A stretch of 64,000 bases of DNA, from assembly GCF_019793435.1 (NCBI RefSeq), contig NZ_JAILYH010000021.1, forward strand, positions 50,245-114,244, in the 5' to 3' direction. Source of the stretch: Rhizobium redzepovicii (GTDB lineage Bacteria; Pseudomonadota; Alphaproteobacteria; Rhizobiales; Rhizobiaceae). Within the stretch, counting starts at the first letter, position 1, and each line of letters starts with the position of its first letter. Positions 25,449-34,746 of this stretch are shown here, piece by piece. The translations under genes and the position numbers were made by a program. The notes beneath the pieces were generated by a model, which worked only from the letters and a program-made list of their open reading frames with translations, searched no databases and had not been told where the DNA came from.

Positions 25449-26381
25449 ATGAGAGACACGATTTTTTGCGTATTCAGCGTTCTCACCACCCTCGTCCTCG
25501 CTATCGTCTCGCTGCGGTATGTCACCGATTTTTATCTGCTCTCCTTCTTTTACAGCTTCCAGGTCCACTTGGCCGTTGCCGCGGCAGCCGCCTCCGTTGC
25601 GGCCCTTCTCGTCAAACGGCACTGGTATGCGCTGCTGACGCTCGGCGTATCCGTCGTCCTTGCCGTCCATGGCGTCGTGATGATGCGCGAGTTCGTCGAG
25701 CCGGCTGTCGATCAAAACCGTCCGGCCCTCTTCAAGCTGATGTCCTTCAATATCGAGAATGATAATTTCGCCAATGGCGCCGATATCGCCGACATGGCGA
25801 TCGCCTCAGGCGCCGACGTCGTCAGCATCCTGGAGGCCGAGCCGCTGCTGCCGGAACTGCCTCGGCTCTTGAAGACTTATCCCTATTATATCGGCTGCGG
25901 AGTCGGCATGCAGGAATGCGACACGCTGGTGCTGTCGAAGCGCCCGCTCATCGAACCCCGCATCCGCAATCTCGGACTGCTCTGGCGCAACCGGCTGACG
26001 ATCTCGACGATCGATTTCGACGGTCAGAAGGTCAATTTCCTCGCCGCGCACCTGACCAAACCCTATTACGACGAATTCCACGGCCTGGAAATCGAAGATC
26101 TCGCGGAAATTATTCCGTCCCTGCCGGGGCCACTCGTCCTTGCCGGCGATTTCAACACGTCGATTCTGGCGCCCGACGTGCAGTATCTGATGCGCAGCCA
26201 AGGGCTGGGCACGGTCTCGCTGGAGCCGGCGACATGGCCGATCGCAGCAGGCGCCTTCGGCATTCCGATTGATCACGTTTTCAGCCGGGCGCCTCTGCGG
26301 CTGAAATCGGTCCGCCGCATCGAGAACAGCTTCGGTTCAAATCATTTTGGCCTCATGGCGGAATTCGCCGTCGACCCTTGA
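25449..26381 (+). CDS. Membrane-anchored endonuclease/exonuclease/phosphatase-family protein
   Basis: 310 residues. Three N-terminal membrane helices (about 5-25, 32-58, 62-80) are followed by an EEP domain. Its core motifs are MSFNIENDN, AGDFNTS, PIDHVFSR and the final SNHFGLMAEF with catalytic His. The active-site pattern is intact, but the substrate (nucleic acid, phospholipid or inositol phosphate) cannot be told. The active domain should lie on the periplasmic side if the number of helices is odd. The 3' end overlaps the convergent ABC exporter gene by 45 bp. Confidence 0.87.
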   Translation: MRDTIFCVFSVLTTLVLAIVSLRYVTDFYLLSFFYSFQVHLAVAAAAASVAALLVKRHWYALLTLGVSVVLAVHGVVMMREFVEPAVDQNRPALFKLMSFNIENDNFANGADIADMAIASGADVVSILEAEPLLPELPRLLKTYPYYIGCGVGMQECDTLVLSKRPLIEPRIRNLGLLWRNRLTISTIDFDGQKVNFLAAHLTKPYYDEFHGLEIEDLAEIIPSLPGPLVLAGDFNTSILAPDVQYLMRSQGLGTVSLEPATWPIAAGAFGIPIDHVFSRAPLRLKSVRRIENSFGSNHFGLMAEFAVDP

Positions 26382-28250
26382 GACCGCGTCGCCGTCCGCC
26401 GCGAGGAACCCGCCGGACTGGCGCGCCCAGAGCTCGGCATAGAGCCCGCCGCGGCGAAGCAGTTGATCATGGCTACCCTCCTCGATGATGCGGCCGAGAT
26501 CGACGACGATCAACCGGTCGAGTGCTGCAATCGTCGATAGCCGATGGGCGATCGCAAGCACGGTCTTGCCCTCCATGATCCGGTGGAGATTGGACTGGAT
26601 CGCTTCCTCCACTTCCGAATCGAGCGCCGACGTCGCTTCGTCGAGGACGAGGATCGGCGCGTCCTTCAGCATGACGCGGGCAATGGCGATGCGCTGCCGC
26701 TGGCCGCCTGACAGTTTGACACCGCGTTCGCCAACATGCGCATCGAAGCCTCTGCGCCCCTGCTGATCCTGCAGACGCTCGATGAAGTCGATGGCTTCGG
26801 CGCGTATGGCTGCTTCGACCAACCGCTCCTCACCGGCATCTGGCCGTCCGAACAGGATATTGTCGCGCACCGAACGATGCAGCAGCGAGGTGTCCTGGCT
26901 GACGACGCCGATCTGCATTCTGAGCGATTCCTGCGTCACGGCTGCAATATCCTGGCCGTCGATGAGAATGCGCCCGTCCTGAATGTCGTAGAGGCGCAGC
27001 AGCAGGTTCATCAGTGTGGACTTGCCCGCGCCCGAACGACCGACGATCCCGACCTTTTCGCCGGGATGGATTGTCAGGGAGAAATTCTCGACGACCGGCA
27101 GGTGACCCTTGCCGTAGCGGAAGGAAACATTGTCGAAACGGATGCCGGGCTGCCGGATCACCAGGCTCTTCGCATCCGGCCGATCGACGAGCCCCAGCGG
27201 TTGAGAGATCAGCTCGGCGGCGTTCTGGATGGTGCCGAGATTGCGCATGATGCCATTGAACTGCGTCATCAGCCGCCCGAGCAGAAAATTCAGCCTGAGC
27301 ACCAGCGCCAGCGAGAAGGCCACGGCTCCGGAGCTTACCATGCCGCGCAGCCAGAGATCGACGCTCAGCCCCGCCATCGTCACGATCATCAGGCCGGAGA
27401 GCAGCGCCATCGAGGCCCTGACCCCGGTGATGAAGCGCGTGAAGCGCAGCACCGTATCCTGATAGATATCGAAGCCCTGCCGCATATAGCGGTCGCTTTC
27501 CTCGTCGCGGGCAAACAGCTTCAGCGTCTGCATGTTGCTGTAGGAATCGACCATCCGCCCGTTCAGCATCGATCCGGCCTCCGCCGTTTCGCGGGAATGC
27601 TGGCGGATCCTCGGAACGAAATGGCGGGCAAGCAGGCTGAAGGCGCCAAGCCAGAACAACACTACGGCGGCAAGGGAAAAGTCCAGCCGGGCGACGAGCA
27701 CGAGCGTCGTCACGGCATAAATGCCGACGAACCAGACGCTTTCCATCAGCGAAGTGACGAGATCTCCGGTCGCCTGCCCGGCCGACCAGACCTTGGTAAC
27801 GATGCGCCCGGAGAAATCGCTCTGGAAGAACGATAAAGACTGCCTGGAGACATGGAGATAGGATTGCCAACGTGCTAGATTATAGAAGCCCGGCGTGATC
27901 ACCTGCTGATCCACGAGCGCGATCAGGAAGGCGACGACGAAACGCACGAGCCCGATGAGAGCGAGCATGCCGAACAGCTCGCCGCCATGGGCCGCCAGAA
28001 GACCGCTCCAGCCGGCGCCGGGCGTGATACTGCCGAGGATATCGACCAGCCGGCCGACGAACCAGAAAAGTGCCGCCTCGATTGCCGCCGATGTGCCGCC
28101 GAGAACGAGCATGGCGACGAAGGGCATCTTCGCCTGGCCGATATAGAACCGGATGAATCCGAGCGTCGAGCCCGGCGGCTGAAGGTTGGCGCGCGGACGG
28201 AACGGATCGATCCAGGTTTCGAACAGGCGAAGGATGGGGCGCAGGAACAT
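26337..28250 (-). CDS. ABC exporter half-transporter (fused permease-ATPase)
   Basis: 637 residues. Six membrane helices in the first 330 residues (type I exporter fold) are followed by the nucleotide-binding domain. Walker A is VGRSGAGKST, the signature is LSGGQRQRIAIARVML, Walker B is ILVLDEATSALDSE and the switch His is in AIAHRLSTI; all are intact. It belongs to the multidrug/lipid exporter group. A paralogue of 618 residues lies 500 bp upstream; a heterodimer is possible, though both sites are complete, so each may act as a homodimer. No clear ribosome binding site precedes its ATG. The tail overlaps the EEP gene by 45 bp. Confidence 0.93.
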   Translation of the reverse strand: MFLRPILRLFETWIDPFRPRANLQPPGSTLGFIRFYIGQAKMPFVAMLVLGGTSAAIEAALFWFVGRLVDILGSITPGAGWSGLLAAHGGELFGMLALIGLVRFVVAFLIALVDQQVITPGFYNLARWQSYLHVSRQSLSFFQSDFSGRIVTKVWSAGQATGDLVTSLMESVWFVGIYAVTTLVLVARLDFSLAAVVLFWLGAFSLLARHFVPRIRQHSRETAEAGSMLNGRMVDSYSNMQTLKLFARDEESDRYMRQGFDIYQDTVLRFTRFITGVRASMALLSGLMIVTMAGLSVDLWLRGMVSSGAVAFSLALVLRLNFLLGRLMTQFNGIMRNLGTIQNAAELISQPLGLVDRPDAKSLVIRQPGIRFDNVSFRYGKGHLPVVENFSLTIHPGEKVGIVGRSGAGKSTLMNLLLRLYDIQDGRILIDGQDIAAVTQESLRMQIGVVSQDTSLLHRSVRDNILFGRPDAGEERLVEAAIRAEAIDFIERLQDQQGRRGFDAHVGERGVKLSGGQRQRIAIARVMLKDAPILVLDEATSALDSEVEEAIQSNLHRIMEGKTVLAIAHRLSTIAALDRLIVVDLGRIIEEGSHDQLLRRGGLYAELWARQSGGFLAADGDAVSRVDGEFRHEAKMI

Positions 28251-28412
28251 GGAAGCGATATAGGCGGATTGGGAGGAGCGGCAAAGGGAATGAAAAGCGG
28301 ACTCAACCTTATATTTTGGTAATGATCGATAACATCGGCGGCATCGCCATTGATTACCCCCGAACCGGTCACAATCTGACGATACGATCGCGCTTCACCG
28401 GAGAGAAGGCCC

Positions 28413-28643
28413 ATGGAAACGAAAATGCTCGATGCGCATATTCCGCTTCCGCTCGCGGAAAGGCTCGACGCCCTCGCGCTCGACCTGGCATTGCCGCGCG
28501 ACGTAATTGTTACCGAGGCCGTTACCGCCTGGCTCGACCACGAGGAGCGCCGCCGCATCGCCACGCTGCGCACACTCGCCGCCGCCAACACCATCATCCT
28601 CGTCGAACATGACCGCGTGATCGACTGGGCCGACAGTCTGTGA
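28413..28643 (+). CDS. CopG-type ribbon-helix-helix protein, antitoxin-like
   Basis: 76 residues. IPLPLAERLDALALDLALPRDVIVTEAVTAWLDHEE matches a ribbon-helix-helix DNA-binding domain as in antitoxins of the ParD/CopG type, followed by a short toxin-binding-like tail (EHDRVIDWADSL). GGAGAG is upstream of the ATG. No toxin gene (RelE/ParE, VapC) is next to it: the following gene is a leftward ABC exporter. It may be an orphan antitoxin or a local repressor of the flanking exporter genes. Confidence 0.8.
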   Translation: METKMLDAHIPLPLAERLDALALDLALPRDVIVTEAVTAWLDHEERRRIATLRTLAAANTIILVEHDRVIDWADSL

Positions 28644-28715
28644 ATAGATAGCGCGGCCGCCAGCAGTCCGCAGCACCGCTGGCAGCCACACTGTAAAGCC
28701 AGGATAGGAATTACC

Positions 28716-28743
28716 GGCCCTCCCCGCCTCCGCCGGGAGGGCC
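28716..28743. terminator. GC-rich hairpin between RHH gene and ABC exporter
   Basis: The arms GGCCCTCCC / GGGAGGGCC are followed on the plus strand by CTTTATCATT. It sits between two convergent genes and may end both transcripts. Confidence 0.6.
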
Positions 28744-28748
28744 CTTTA

Positions 28749-30605
28749 TCATTCCGCCGCCACTTCCGCTTCCTCGGCGTGATCGGAGAGGAAGCCGCCG
28801 GACTGGCGGTTCCAGAGGTCGGCGTAGATGCCGCCGCTCTCGATCAGTTCGCTGTGTGAGCCGGCCTCGATGATCCGGCCCTTGTCGAGCACGATCAGCC
28901 GGTCCATCTCCGTCAGTGTCGACAGCCGGTGGGCAATCGCGATCACCGTCTTGCCCTCCATTAGGGCGAAGAGGTTTTCCTGGATAGCCGCCTCGACTTC
29001 GGAATCGAGCGCCGAGGTTGCCTCGTCGAGCACCAGGATCGGCGCGTCCTTCAGGAAGACGCGGGCGATCGCGATGCGCTGCCGCTGACCGCCGGAGAGC
29101 TTGACGCCGCGTTCGCCGACCTGCGCATCAAGCCCTTGGCGGCCCTGCATGTCGACGAGCCCTTCGACGAACTCCCAGGCATTGGCACGCTTGGCAGCCT
29201 CGATGATCTCGGCATCCGAGGCGTCGGGTCGGCCATAGGCGATATTGTCGCGAATTGAGCGATGCAGCAGCGAAGTATCCTGCGTCACCACGCCGATCAG
29301 CGAGCGCAGGCTTTCCTGCGAGACGCCGGCGATATCCTGCCCGTCGATGGTGATGCGGCCGCCCTCCAAGTCGTAGAAGCGCAGCAGCAGGTTCATCAGC
29401 GTCGTCTTGCCGGCTCCGGAGCGCCCGACGAGACCCACCTTCTCGCCTGCCTTAATATCGAGCGACAGGTTGTCGATCACACCCTTGCTCTTGCCATAGT
29501 GGAAGCGGATGCGGTCGTAGTGGATCGCGCCCTTCTTTGCCGTCATGGGAGGCGCGTCCGGCTTGTCGACGATGTCGTGCTGTTTGCTCATCATCTCCAT
29601 GCCGTCATAGACTGTGCCGATATTCTCGAACAGCGCCGAGACTTCCCACATGATCCATTGCGACATGCCGTTGACGCGCATGGCAAGACCGATGGCGATG
29701 GCGATGGCGCCGACCGAGATCGCCCCGTTCAACCAGAACCAGATCGACATGCCCGAGACGACGAACAGCGCAACGCAGTTGTTCAGGTAGACGCTGATAT
29801 GGAAGAGCGTCACCTTGCGCATCTGCTTGTGCACGGTCTGCAGGAACTCGTCCATGCCTTCCTTGGCATAGACCTCCTCCCGGCCGGCATGTGAAAACAG
29901 CTTGACGGTGGCGATATTCGTATAGCTGTCGACCACGCGCCCCGTCATCATCGAGCGGGCATCCGCCTGCGCCGCAGCGATCTTGCGAAGCCGGGGCACG
30001 AAATAGGAGACGATGCCGATATAGACGGAGAGCCAGACGAGGATCGGGATCATCAGCCGCCAATCGGCAGCCGCGATGACGATGATCATCGTCAGGAAGT
30101 ACGTCACGACATAGACGAAGACGTCAAGGATCTTCATCACCGTCTCACGCACGGCGAGCGAGGTCTGCATCACCTTGGTCGCCACACGCCCGGCAAACTC
30201 GTTGGCGAAGAAGGTCATGCTGTGGCGCAGCAGGAAGCGATGCATCTGCCAGCGGGCGCTCATGGGATAATTGCCGAGCAGCATCTGGTGCATGATGAGG
30301 GAATCCAGGCCCGCCGTCAGAGGCAGGCCGATCAGCACCAGCGCCGCCATCCAGAAAAGCTTGTGGCCTTCCGTCTGCAGGAAGGTGGCGCGGTCGGCAT
30401 TCGTCAGCCAGTCGACGATATCGCCGAGGAACTGGAAGAGCGCCACTTCGCCGACGGCGATCAGCGCCGTCAGCACGGCCATCAGGCAGAGCCACGGCGC
30501 TGCCGGCTTGCTGTAGTGCCAGCAAAAGGCAAAAAGACCCTTTGGCGGAGCGACGGGCTCCTCGCTCGGAAAGGGATTGAGTCGCTGTTCGAACCAGCCA
30601 AACAT
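28749..30605 (-). CDS. ABC exporter half-transporter (second paralogue)
   Basis: 618 residues of the same family and layout as the 637-residue exporter. The N-terminal part (FGWFEQRLNPFPSEEPVAPPKGLFAFCWHY) differs from it. The core motifs VGRSGAGKTT, LSGGQRQRIAIARVFL and LDEATSALDSEVE are intact. The substrate is unknown; multidrug or lipid export is the family expectation. A short upstream ORF with a strong RBS (30754-30819) lies 149 bp before the start and may control it. Confidence 0.93.
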   Translation of the reverse strand: MFGWFEQRLNPFPSEEPVAPPKGLFAFCWHYSKPAAPWLCLMAVLTALIAVGEVALFQFLGDIVDWLTNADRATFLQTEGHKLFWMAALVLIGLPLTAGLDSLIMHQMLLGNYPMSARWQMHRFLLRHSMTFFANEFAGRVATKVMQTSLAVRETVMKILDVFVYVVTYFLTMIIVIAAADWRLMIPILVWLSVYIGIVSYFVPRLRKIAAAQADARSMMTGRVVDSYTNIATVKLFSHAGREEVYAKEGMDEFLQTVHKQMRKVTLFHISVYLNNCVALFVVSGMSIWFWLNGAISVGAIAIAIGLAMRVNGMSQWIMWEVSALFENIGTVYDGMEMMSKQHDIVDKPDAPPMTAKKGAIHYDRIRFHYGKSKGVIDNLSLDIKAGEKVGLVGRSGAGKTTLMNLLLRFYDLEGGRITIDGQDIAGVSQESLRSLIGVVTQDTSLLHRSIRDNIAYGRPDASDAEIIEAAKRANAWEFVEGLVDMQGRQGLDAQVGERGVKLSGGQRQRIAIARVFLKDAPILVLDEATSALDSEVEAAIQENLFALMEGKTVIAIAHRLSTLTEMDRLIVLDKGRIIEAGSHSELIESGGIYADLWNRQSGGFLSDHAEEAEVAAE

Positions 30606-30753
30606 GAAATTGCTCCGAAACGTCAGCGTTTCGGCTCCCGGCTTCGCGCCATCCCGGCGTTACGCAAGCACATATGGGAACCGAACGTTCAAGGGGCGAG
30701 GCTGAAGCAGCCGCACAATGGATCAAAAAGGGGGATTCAAGAAGAAAAGCGCT

Positions 30754-30819
30754 CTAGCGGCGCCATGTCGCCCTAATCGGCATCACGGCGGGAAAGCGCA
30801 TATCGAGCAAAATATTCAT
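30754..30819 (-). CDS. Candidate 21-residue leader ORF upstream of ABC exporter
   Basis: ATG at 30819 follows GGAGGG with 5-nt spacing and the frame ends in TAG. The peptide MNILLDMRFPAVMPIRATW plus RR is short, basic at its end and Met/Pro/Arg-rich. It is the only supported start in the 383-bp region between trmL and the exporter gene. The strong RBS suggests real translation, perhaps as a translation-attenuation leader; no family is recognised. Confidence 0.4.
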   Translation of the reverse strand: MNILLDMRFPAVMPIRATWRR

Positions 30820-30988
30820 GACGGCCCTCCCTGCTGGCGATTAAAGATGTGCATGGATAACGCGAAAATGGCGAAATTTCCAGCCCTATAATGGCGTAAA
30901 TTGAACGTTTCTCGGCCAAAACGCGCAGTTGCGGCGAAATGGCAGTTGCTTTAGGTCTTGCCCGTTCTAGCGAAATAAGCAGCGTGTG

Positions 30989-31450
30989 ATGACCGACCTC
31001 AGATTGGCACTCTACCAGCCGGATATAGCAGGCAATACCGGCACGATCCTGCGTCTTGCCGCCTGCCTCGGCTTTGCGGTCGATCTGATCGAGCCCGCCG
31101 GCTTCGACGTTTCCGATCGCAACCTGAAACGATCCGGCATGGATTATATCGCCGCCGCCGCGCTGACCCGCCATGTCAACTGGGACCGCTTCGAGGCGTG
31201 GCGCGCCACGACCGGCCGCCGCCTGATCCTCGCCTCGACCAAGGCGGCCGATCGCTACACCGATCTGGTCTTCCGTTCGGACGACATCCTGCTTTTCGGG
31301 CGCGAAAGCGCCGGGGTGCCGGATCATGTGCACGATAGAGCCAATGCCCGCATCCTGATCCCGATGGTCGGCGGACAGCGCTCCATCAACGTCGCCGTCT
31401 CGGCTGCCATGATCGTCGGCGAAGCGATGCGCCAGACGGTCTGGGCATAA
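30989..31450 (+). CDS. trmL: tRNA (cytidine/uridine-34-2'-O)-methyltransferase TrmL
   Basis: 153 residues of the SPOUT family, from the ATG at 30989 (a GTG one codon earlier is possible). LALYQPDIAGNTGTILRLAACLGF is motif 1, LLFGRESAGVPDHVH motif 2 and ILIPMVGGQRSINVAVSAAM motif 3, together forming the SAM-binding knot. It methylates the wobble ribose of tRNA-Leu isoacceptors. The ribosome binding site is weak. Confidence 0.92.
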   Translation: MTDLRLALYQPDIAGNTGTILRLAACLGFAVDLIEPAGFDVSDRNLKRSGMDYIAAAALTRHVNWDRFEAWRATTGRRLILASTKAADRYTDLVFRSDDILLFGRESAGVPDHVHDRANARILIPMVGGQRSINVAVSAAMIVGEAMRQTVWA

Positions 31451-31642
31451 CTGTATCGGTTCGACGCCACGACTATCAGCTCCCGAATATGTCGCAAAAC
31501 GACGTTGCCAATCCGCCAAAGCGGCGTATATTTATTAGCCGGGCAATCAAAAAGATCGCATTGCTCCTACGATTCCAAGCGGTTGGAACAGCCCAAATCT
31601 CGTTAGCTTCGCCTCTTTGGAAGGAAGAATAAAAACAAGAAA

Positions 31643-33289
31643 ATGGATTCCACAATTATCATGATCAACCTGTTCGGTGCCGTGGCATTGCTGCTGTTCG
31701 GACTTGCGCAGGTGAAGGACGGTGTGTCCAGGGCCTTCGGCGCACGGCTGAGAACGGGGTTGGCGACCGGCACGCGTGGCGGTTTCCGTTCCTTCCTGTC
31801 CGGTCTCGTCGCGACTATTGCACTGCAGAGCTCCACGGCGACGGCGCTGATGACCGCGTCCTTCGTCGAGCGCGATCTGATCAGGCCGCGCATGGCGCAG
31901 ATCGTCTTGCTCGGCGCCAATGTCGGCACTGCGATCACCGCCTGGATCGTCGCCACCGGCATCGAATGGCTCTCGCCCCTCCTGATCCTGGCCGGCATCG
32001 TGCTTTACCGCGGCCGCTCCAGCACCCGCCAGGGCGGCGGCGCAGCGCTGATCGGCATCGGGCTGATGCTGCTGTCGCTGCATCTGCTCGGCCTCGCGAC
32101 GGAACCGATGCGCGCCTCCCCCGCTCTCGCCGCCTTTATCGGCCTGCTGGACGGCGCGCTGCCCGTAGCGCTGCTCTTCTCGGCGGCCCTTGCCTTCCTC
32201 TCCTCATCGAGCCTGGCAGTGGTGGTGCTTATCCTGTCGCTCGCCTCAGCGGGCCTCGTCTCGGCTGAACTCGTCATCGTGCTCGTGCTCGGCGCCAACC
32301 TCGGCGGTGCGATCCCGCCCGTTATCGCGACATTGTCCGGCCCGGTTTCGGCGCGGCGCGTCACCCTCGGCAATCTCGCAGTGCGCGCGTTCGGATGCTT
32401 CATCGCCCTACCGCTGGCGGGTTATGGCGCCGAACTCATCCAGATGCTGCCCTTTGGTCCGGCCAAGCTTCCGGTCGACGCGCATCTCGCCTTCAACCTT
32501 CTGCTCGCAGCACTCGCCTGGCCTTTTTCCCGGCCGCTGGCCACCCTGATGGCTCGGCTGGTGCCGGATCAGCCGGAGCCTGACAACGCCCCGAAATATC
32601 TCGATGCGCAGGAGCTTTCGACACCCGTCATCGCGCTCACCAGCGCGACCCGCGAAGTGCTCGGCGTCGGCGACCTCATCGAGCGCATGCTGGTCAGGGT
32701 CTCAGAAGCCTTCGAACAGAACGATTCCGGCAAACTTGCTGAAATCCCCGCGCTCGAGGAGCGCGTCGACCGGCTGCAGCAGGCGGTGAAGATCTATCTC
32801 TCGAAGCTCGGCCGCGAAGGTCTCAGCGACGAAAACGCCCGCCGCTCAATCGTCGTAATCGACTACGCGATCAATCTCGAACATATGGGCGACATTATCG
32901 AGAAAGGCTTGCGGGAAGAGGTGGCGAAGAAGATCTCGCTCGGCCTGAAATTTTCCGACGACGGCCATCAGGAACTGCGCAAGCTGTTCGATCTGACGAT
33001 CGACAATCTGCGCGTCGCCCAGACGATCTTCGTCACTCGCGATTTCAATCTGGCGCGGCAGATGATGGAGGTAAAGGTCGAAGTGCGCCGGATGGAGAAG
33101 CAGTCGGCCGAGCGCCATCTCGAACGCTTGCGCGACGGCCGCGCCGACAGCCTGCAGACGAGCTCGCTGCATCTCGACATGCTGCGCGACCTGAAGCGCA
33201 TCAATGCCCACATCGTCTCGGTGGCGCATCCGATCATGGATGAGAGCGGCCTCTTGATCGAAAGTCGCGTGCGGCCGGCGGCTGAGTGA
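31643..33289 (+). CDS. Na/Pi cotransporter fused to PhoU domain
   Basis: 548 residues. The first 320 are a hydrophobic NptA-type transporter with two QSST-like repeats (ALQSSTATALMTASF; FLSSSSLAVVVLIL). The last 220 form a helical PhoU-like domain (ELSTPVIALTSATREVLGVGDLIERML). It should exchange phosphate across the inner membrane with sodium. A single protein fuses transport and regulatory domains, the usual form in this family. The following gene is convergent, 4 bp beyond the stop. Confidence 0.9.
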   Translation: MDSTIIMINLFGAVALLLFGLAQVKDGVSRAFGARLRTGLATGTRGGFRSFLSGLVATIALQSSTATALMTASFVERDLIRPRMAQIVLLGANVGTAITAWIVATGIEWLSPLLILAGIVLYRGRSSTRQGGGAALIGIGLMLLSLHLLGLATEPMRASPALAAFIGLLDGALPVALLFSAALAFLSSSSLAVVVLILSLASAGLVSAELVIVLVLGANLGGAIPPVIATLSGPVSARRVTLGNLAVRAFGCFIALPLAGYGAELIQMLPFGPAKLPVDAHLAFNLLLAALAWPFSRPLATLMARLVPDQPEPDNAPKYLDAQELSTPVIALTSATREVLGVGDLIERMLVRVSEAFEQNDSGKLAEIPALEERVDRLQQAVKIYLSKLGREGLSDENARRSIVVIDYAINLEHMGDIIEKGLREEVAKKISLGLKFSDDGHQELRKLFDLTIDNLRVAQTIFVTRDFNLARQMMEVKVEVRRMEKQSAERHLERLRDGRADSLQTSSLHLDMLRDLKRINAHIVSVAHPIMDESGLLIESRVRPAAE

Positions 33290-33292
33290 CGA

Positions 33293-33553
33293 TCAATCGG
33301 CCGAAGGCAGGCGGCGCATGGTGAATTCGATCTGGTCGCCGTCGAGCTGACGCCAGCTTTCCACCTCGGTCCAGTAGGCGGCTTTCGGATATTCGTCGAA
33401 CCATTCGCGCGCCTTGGCGCGTGCATCGAGAAGGCCGAGGCAATATGTCTCACGCACGAAATGGTCTTTCCGCCGGGAGGACGTTTCCGCCCGATGTCTC
33501 GCTATCCTGCGCTTCAGGCCGTCGAAGGACGGAGGCCCTGGAACTTTTTTCAT
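33293..33553 (-). CDS. Conserved small protein of unknown function
   Basis: 86 residues from the ATG at 33553, preceded by GAGGTAGG; the longer frame upstream lacks support. It is basic in the first half (KKVPGPPSFDGLKRRIARHR) and has a Trp/Tyr-rich C-terminus (WFDEYPKAAYWTEVESW). No family is assigned. It is divergent from hemF and convergent with the cotransporter gene. Confidence 0.7.
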   Translation of the reverse strand: MKKVPGPPSFDGLKRRIARHRAETSSRRKDHFVRETYCLGLLDARAKAREWFDEYPKAAYWTEVESWRQLDGDQIEFTMRRLPSAD

Positions 33554-33731
33554 CAAACCTACCTCTTCGGAAAAGGTAGTATCGAAATTCGGGATTTGCG
33601 AGTCGAATCTTGGAAGCGCGTGGGCGTGCCGCCTTGGCTTGGCGAGACGCGGGGCCACCTGCTAAACGGGGCGGGTAATCGAGAATGAGCGAGTCGCTTC
33701 CTATGCAGATGCCGACCGCCGGAGGCGCGAC

Positions 33732-34643
33732 ATGGAAAGACCGGAACTGCCGATCGGCTTGCCTGAGGATATCGAAGAGAAGAAGGCCGCCGCCCGCAAC
33801 TGGTTCGAAGGACTGCGCGATACGATCTGCGCCTCCTTTGAAGCCCTCGAAGACGAGCTGGAAGGCCCGCTCTCCGATCAGGAGCCCGGCCGCTTCACCG
33901 CCAAGGACTGGTCGCGCGAAAACGGCGCCGGCGGCGGTGGCCGCATGTCGATGATGGAAGGCCGGGTCTTCGAGAAGGTCGGCGTCCACACCTCCACCGT
34001 TCACGGCGAATTCTCCCCGGACTTCCGGGCGCAGATACCCGGCGCCAAGGACGATCCGCGTTTCTGGGCCTCGGGCATTTCGCTCATCGCCCATCCCGTC
34101 AATCCCAACGTTCCGGCCGTGCATATGAACACCCGTATGGTGGTCACCACCAGCCGCTGGTTCGGCGGTGGCGCCGACCTGACGCCGGTTCTGTCGCGCC
34201 GCCGCACCCAGGAGGACGAGGACAGCCAGCTCTTCCACAAGGCGATGGAGATCGCATGCCGCAATCATGCCGTCGCCGATTACGATGCCTACAAAGCCTG
34301 GTGCGACGAATATTTTTTCCTGAAGCATCGCAACGAGGCCCGCGGCATTGGCGGCATTTTCTATGACTGGCTGTATTCGAGCGAGGATGCCGGCGGCTGG
34401 GACGCCGATTTCGCCTTCACCCGCGATGTCGGCCGGGCGTTCGCCATGGTCTATCCGAAAATCGTCCGGTCCAACTTCAATAAGCTGTGGACAGAGGCCG
34501 ATCGCGACGAACAATTGATCCGCCGGGGCCGCTACGTCGAATTCAATCTGCTGTATGATCGCGGTACGATCTTCGGCCTGAAGACCGGCGGCAACGTTGA
34601 ATCCATTCTCTCGTCCTTGCCCCCCGTCGTCCGCTGGCCATGA
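33732..34643 (+). CDS. hemF: Oxygen-dependent coproporphyrinogen III oxidase
   Basis: 303 residues. HemF converts coproporphyrinogen III to protoporphyrinogen IX using O2, a late heme synthesis step in the cytoplasm. Signatures: GGGRMSMMEGRVFEKVGVH, HMNTRMVVTTSRWFGGGADLTP, FFLKHRNEARGIGG and RGRYVEFNLLYDRGT. The ATG at 33732 is used. I see no FNR box in the upstream spacer. Nearby petABC and the heme receptor belong to the same cofactor economy but are separate units. Confidence 0.96.
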   Translation: MERPELPIGLPEDIEEKKAAARNWFEGLRDTICASFEALEDELEGPLSDQEPGRFTAKDWSRENGAGGGGRMSMMEGRVFEKVGVHTSTVHGEFSPDFRAQIPGAKDDPRFWASGISLIAHPVNPNVPAVHMNTRMVVTTSRWFGGGADLTPVLSRRRTQEDEDSQLFHKAMEIACRNHAVADYDAYKAWCDEYFFLKHRNEARGIGGIFYDWLYSSEDAGGWDADFAFTRDVGRAFAMVYPKIVRSNFNKLWTEADRDEQLIRRGRYVEFNLLYDRGTIFGLKTGGNVESILSSLPPVVRWP

Positions 34644-34746
34644 GACTGTGATATCTCGTCGATAAATTCGAGTTGATTGACCTTCACGAAAATTAAGCGC
34701 GTCCTAACTTTATATGTATGTGCGTAACAATCGGAGGAGGATTGTC

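Noticed and set aside
28413..28643. Toxin-antitoxin module
   Set aside because: Only the antitoxin-like RHH gene exists; no toxin is adjacent on either side.
33554..33731. FNR/FixK box search upstream of hemF
   Set aside because: No TTGAT-N4-ATCAA match in the spacer.
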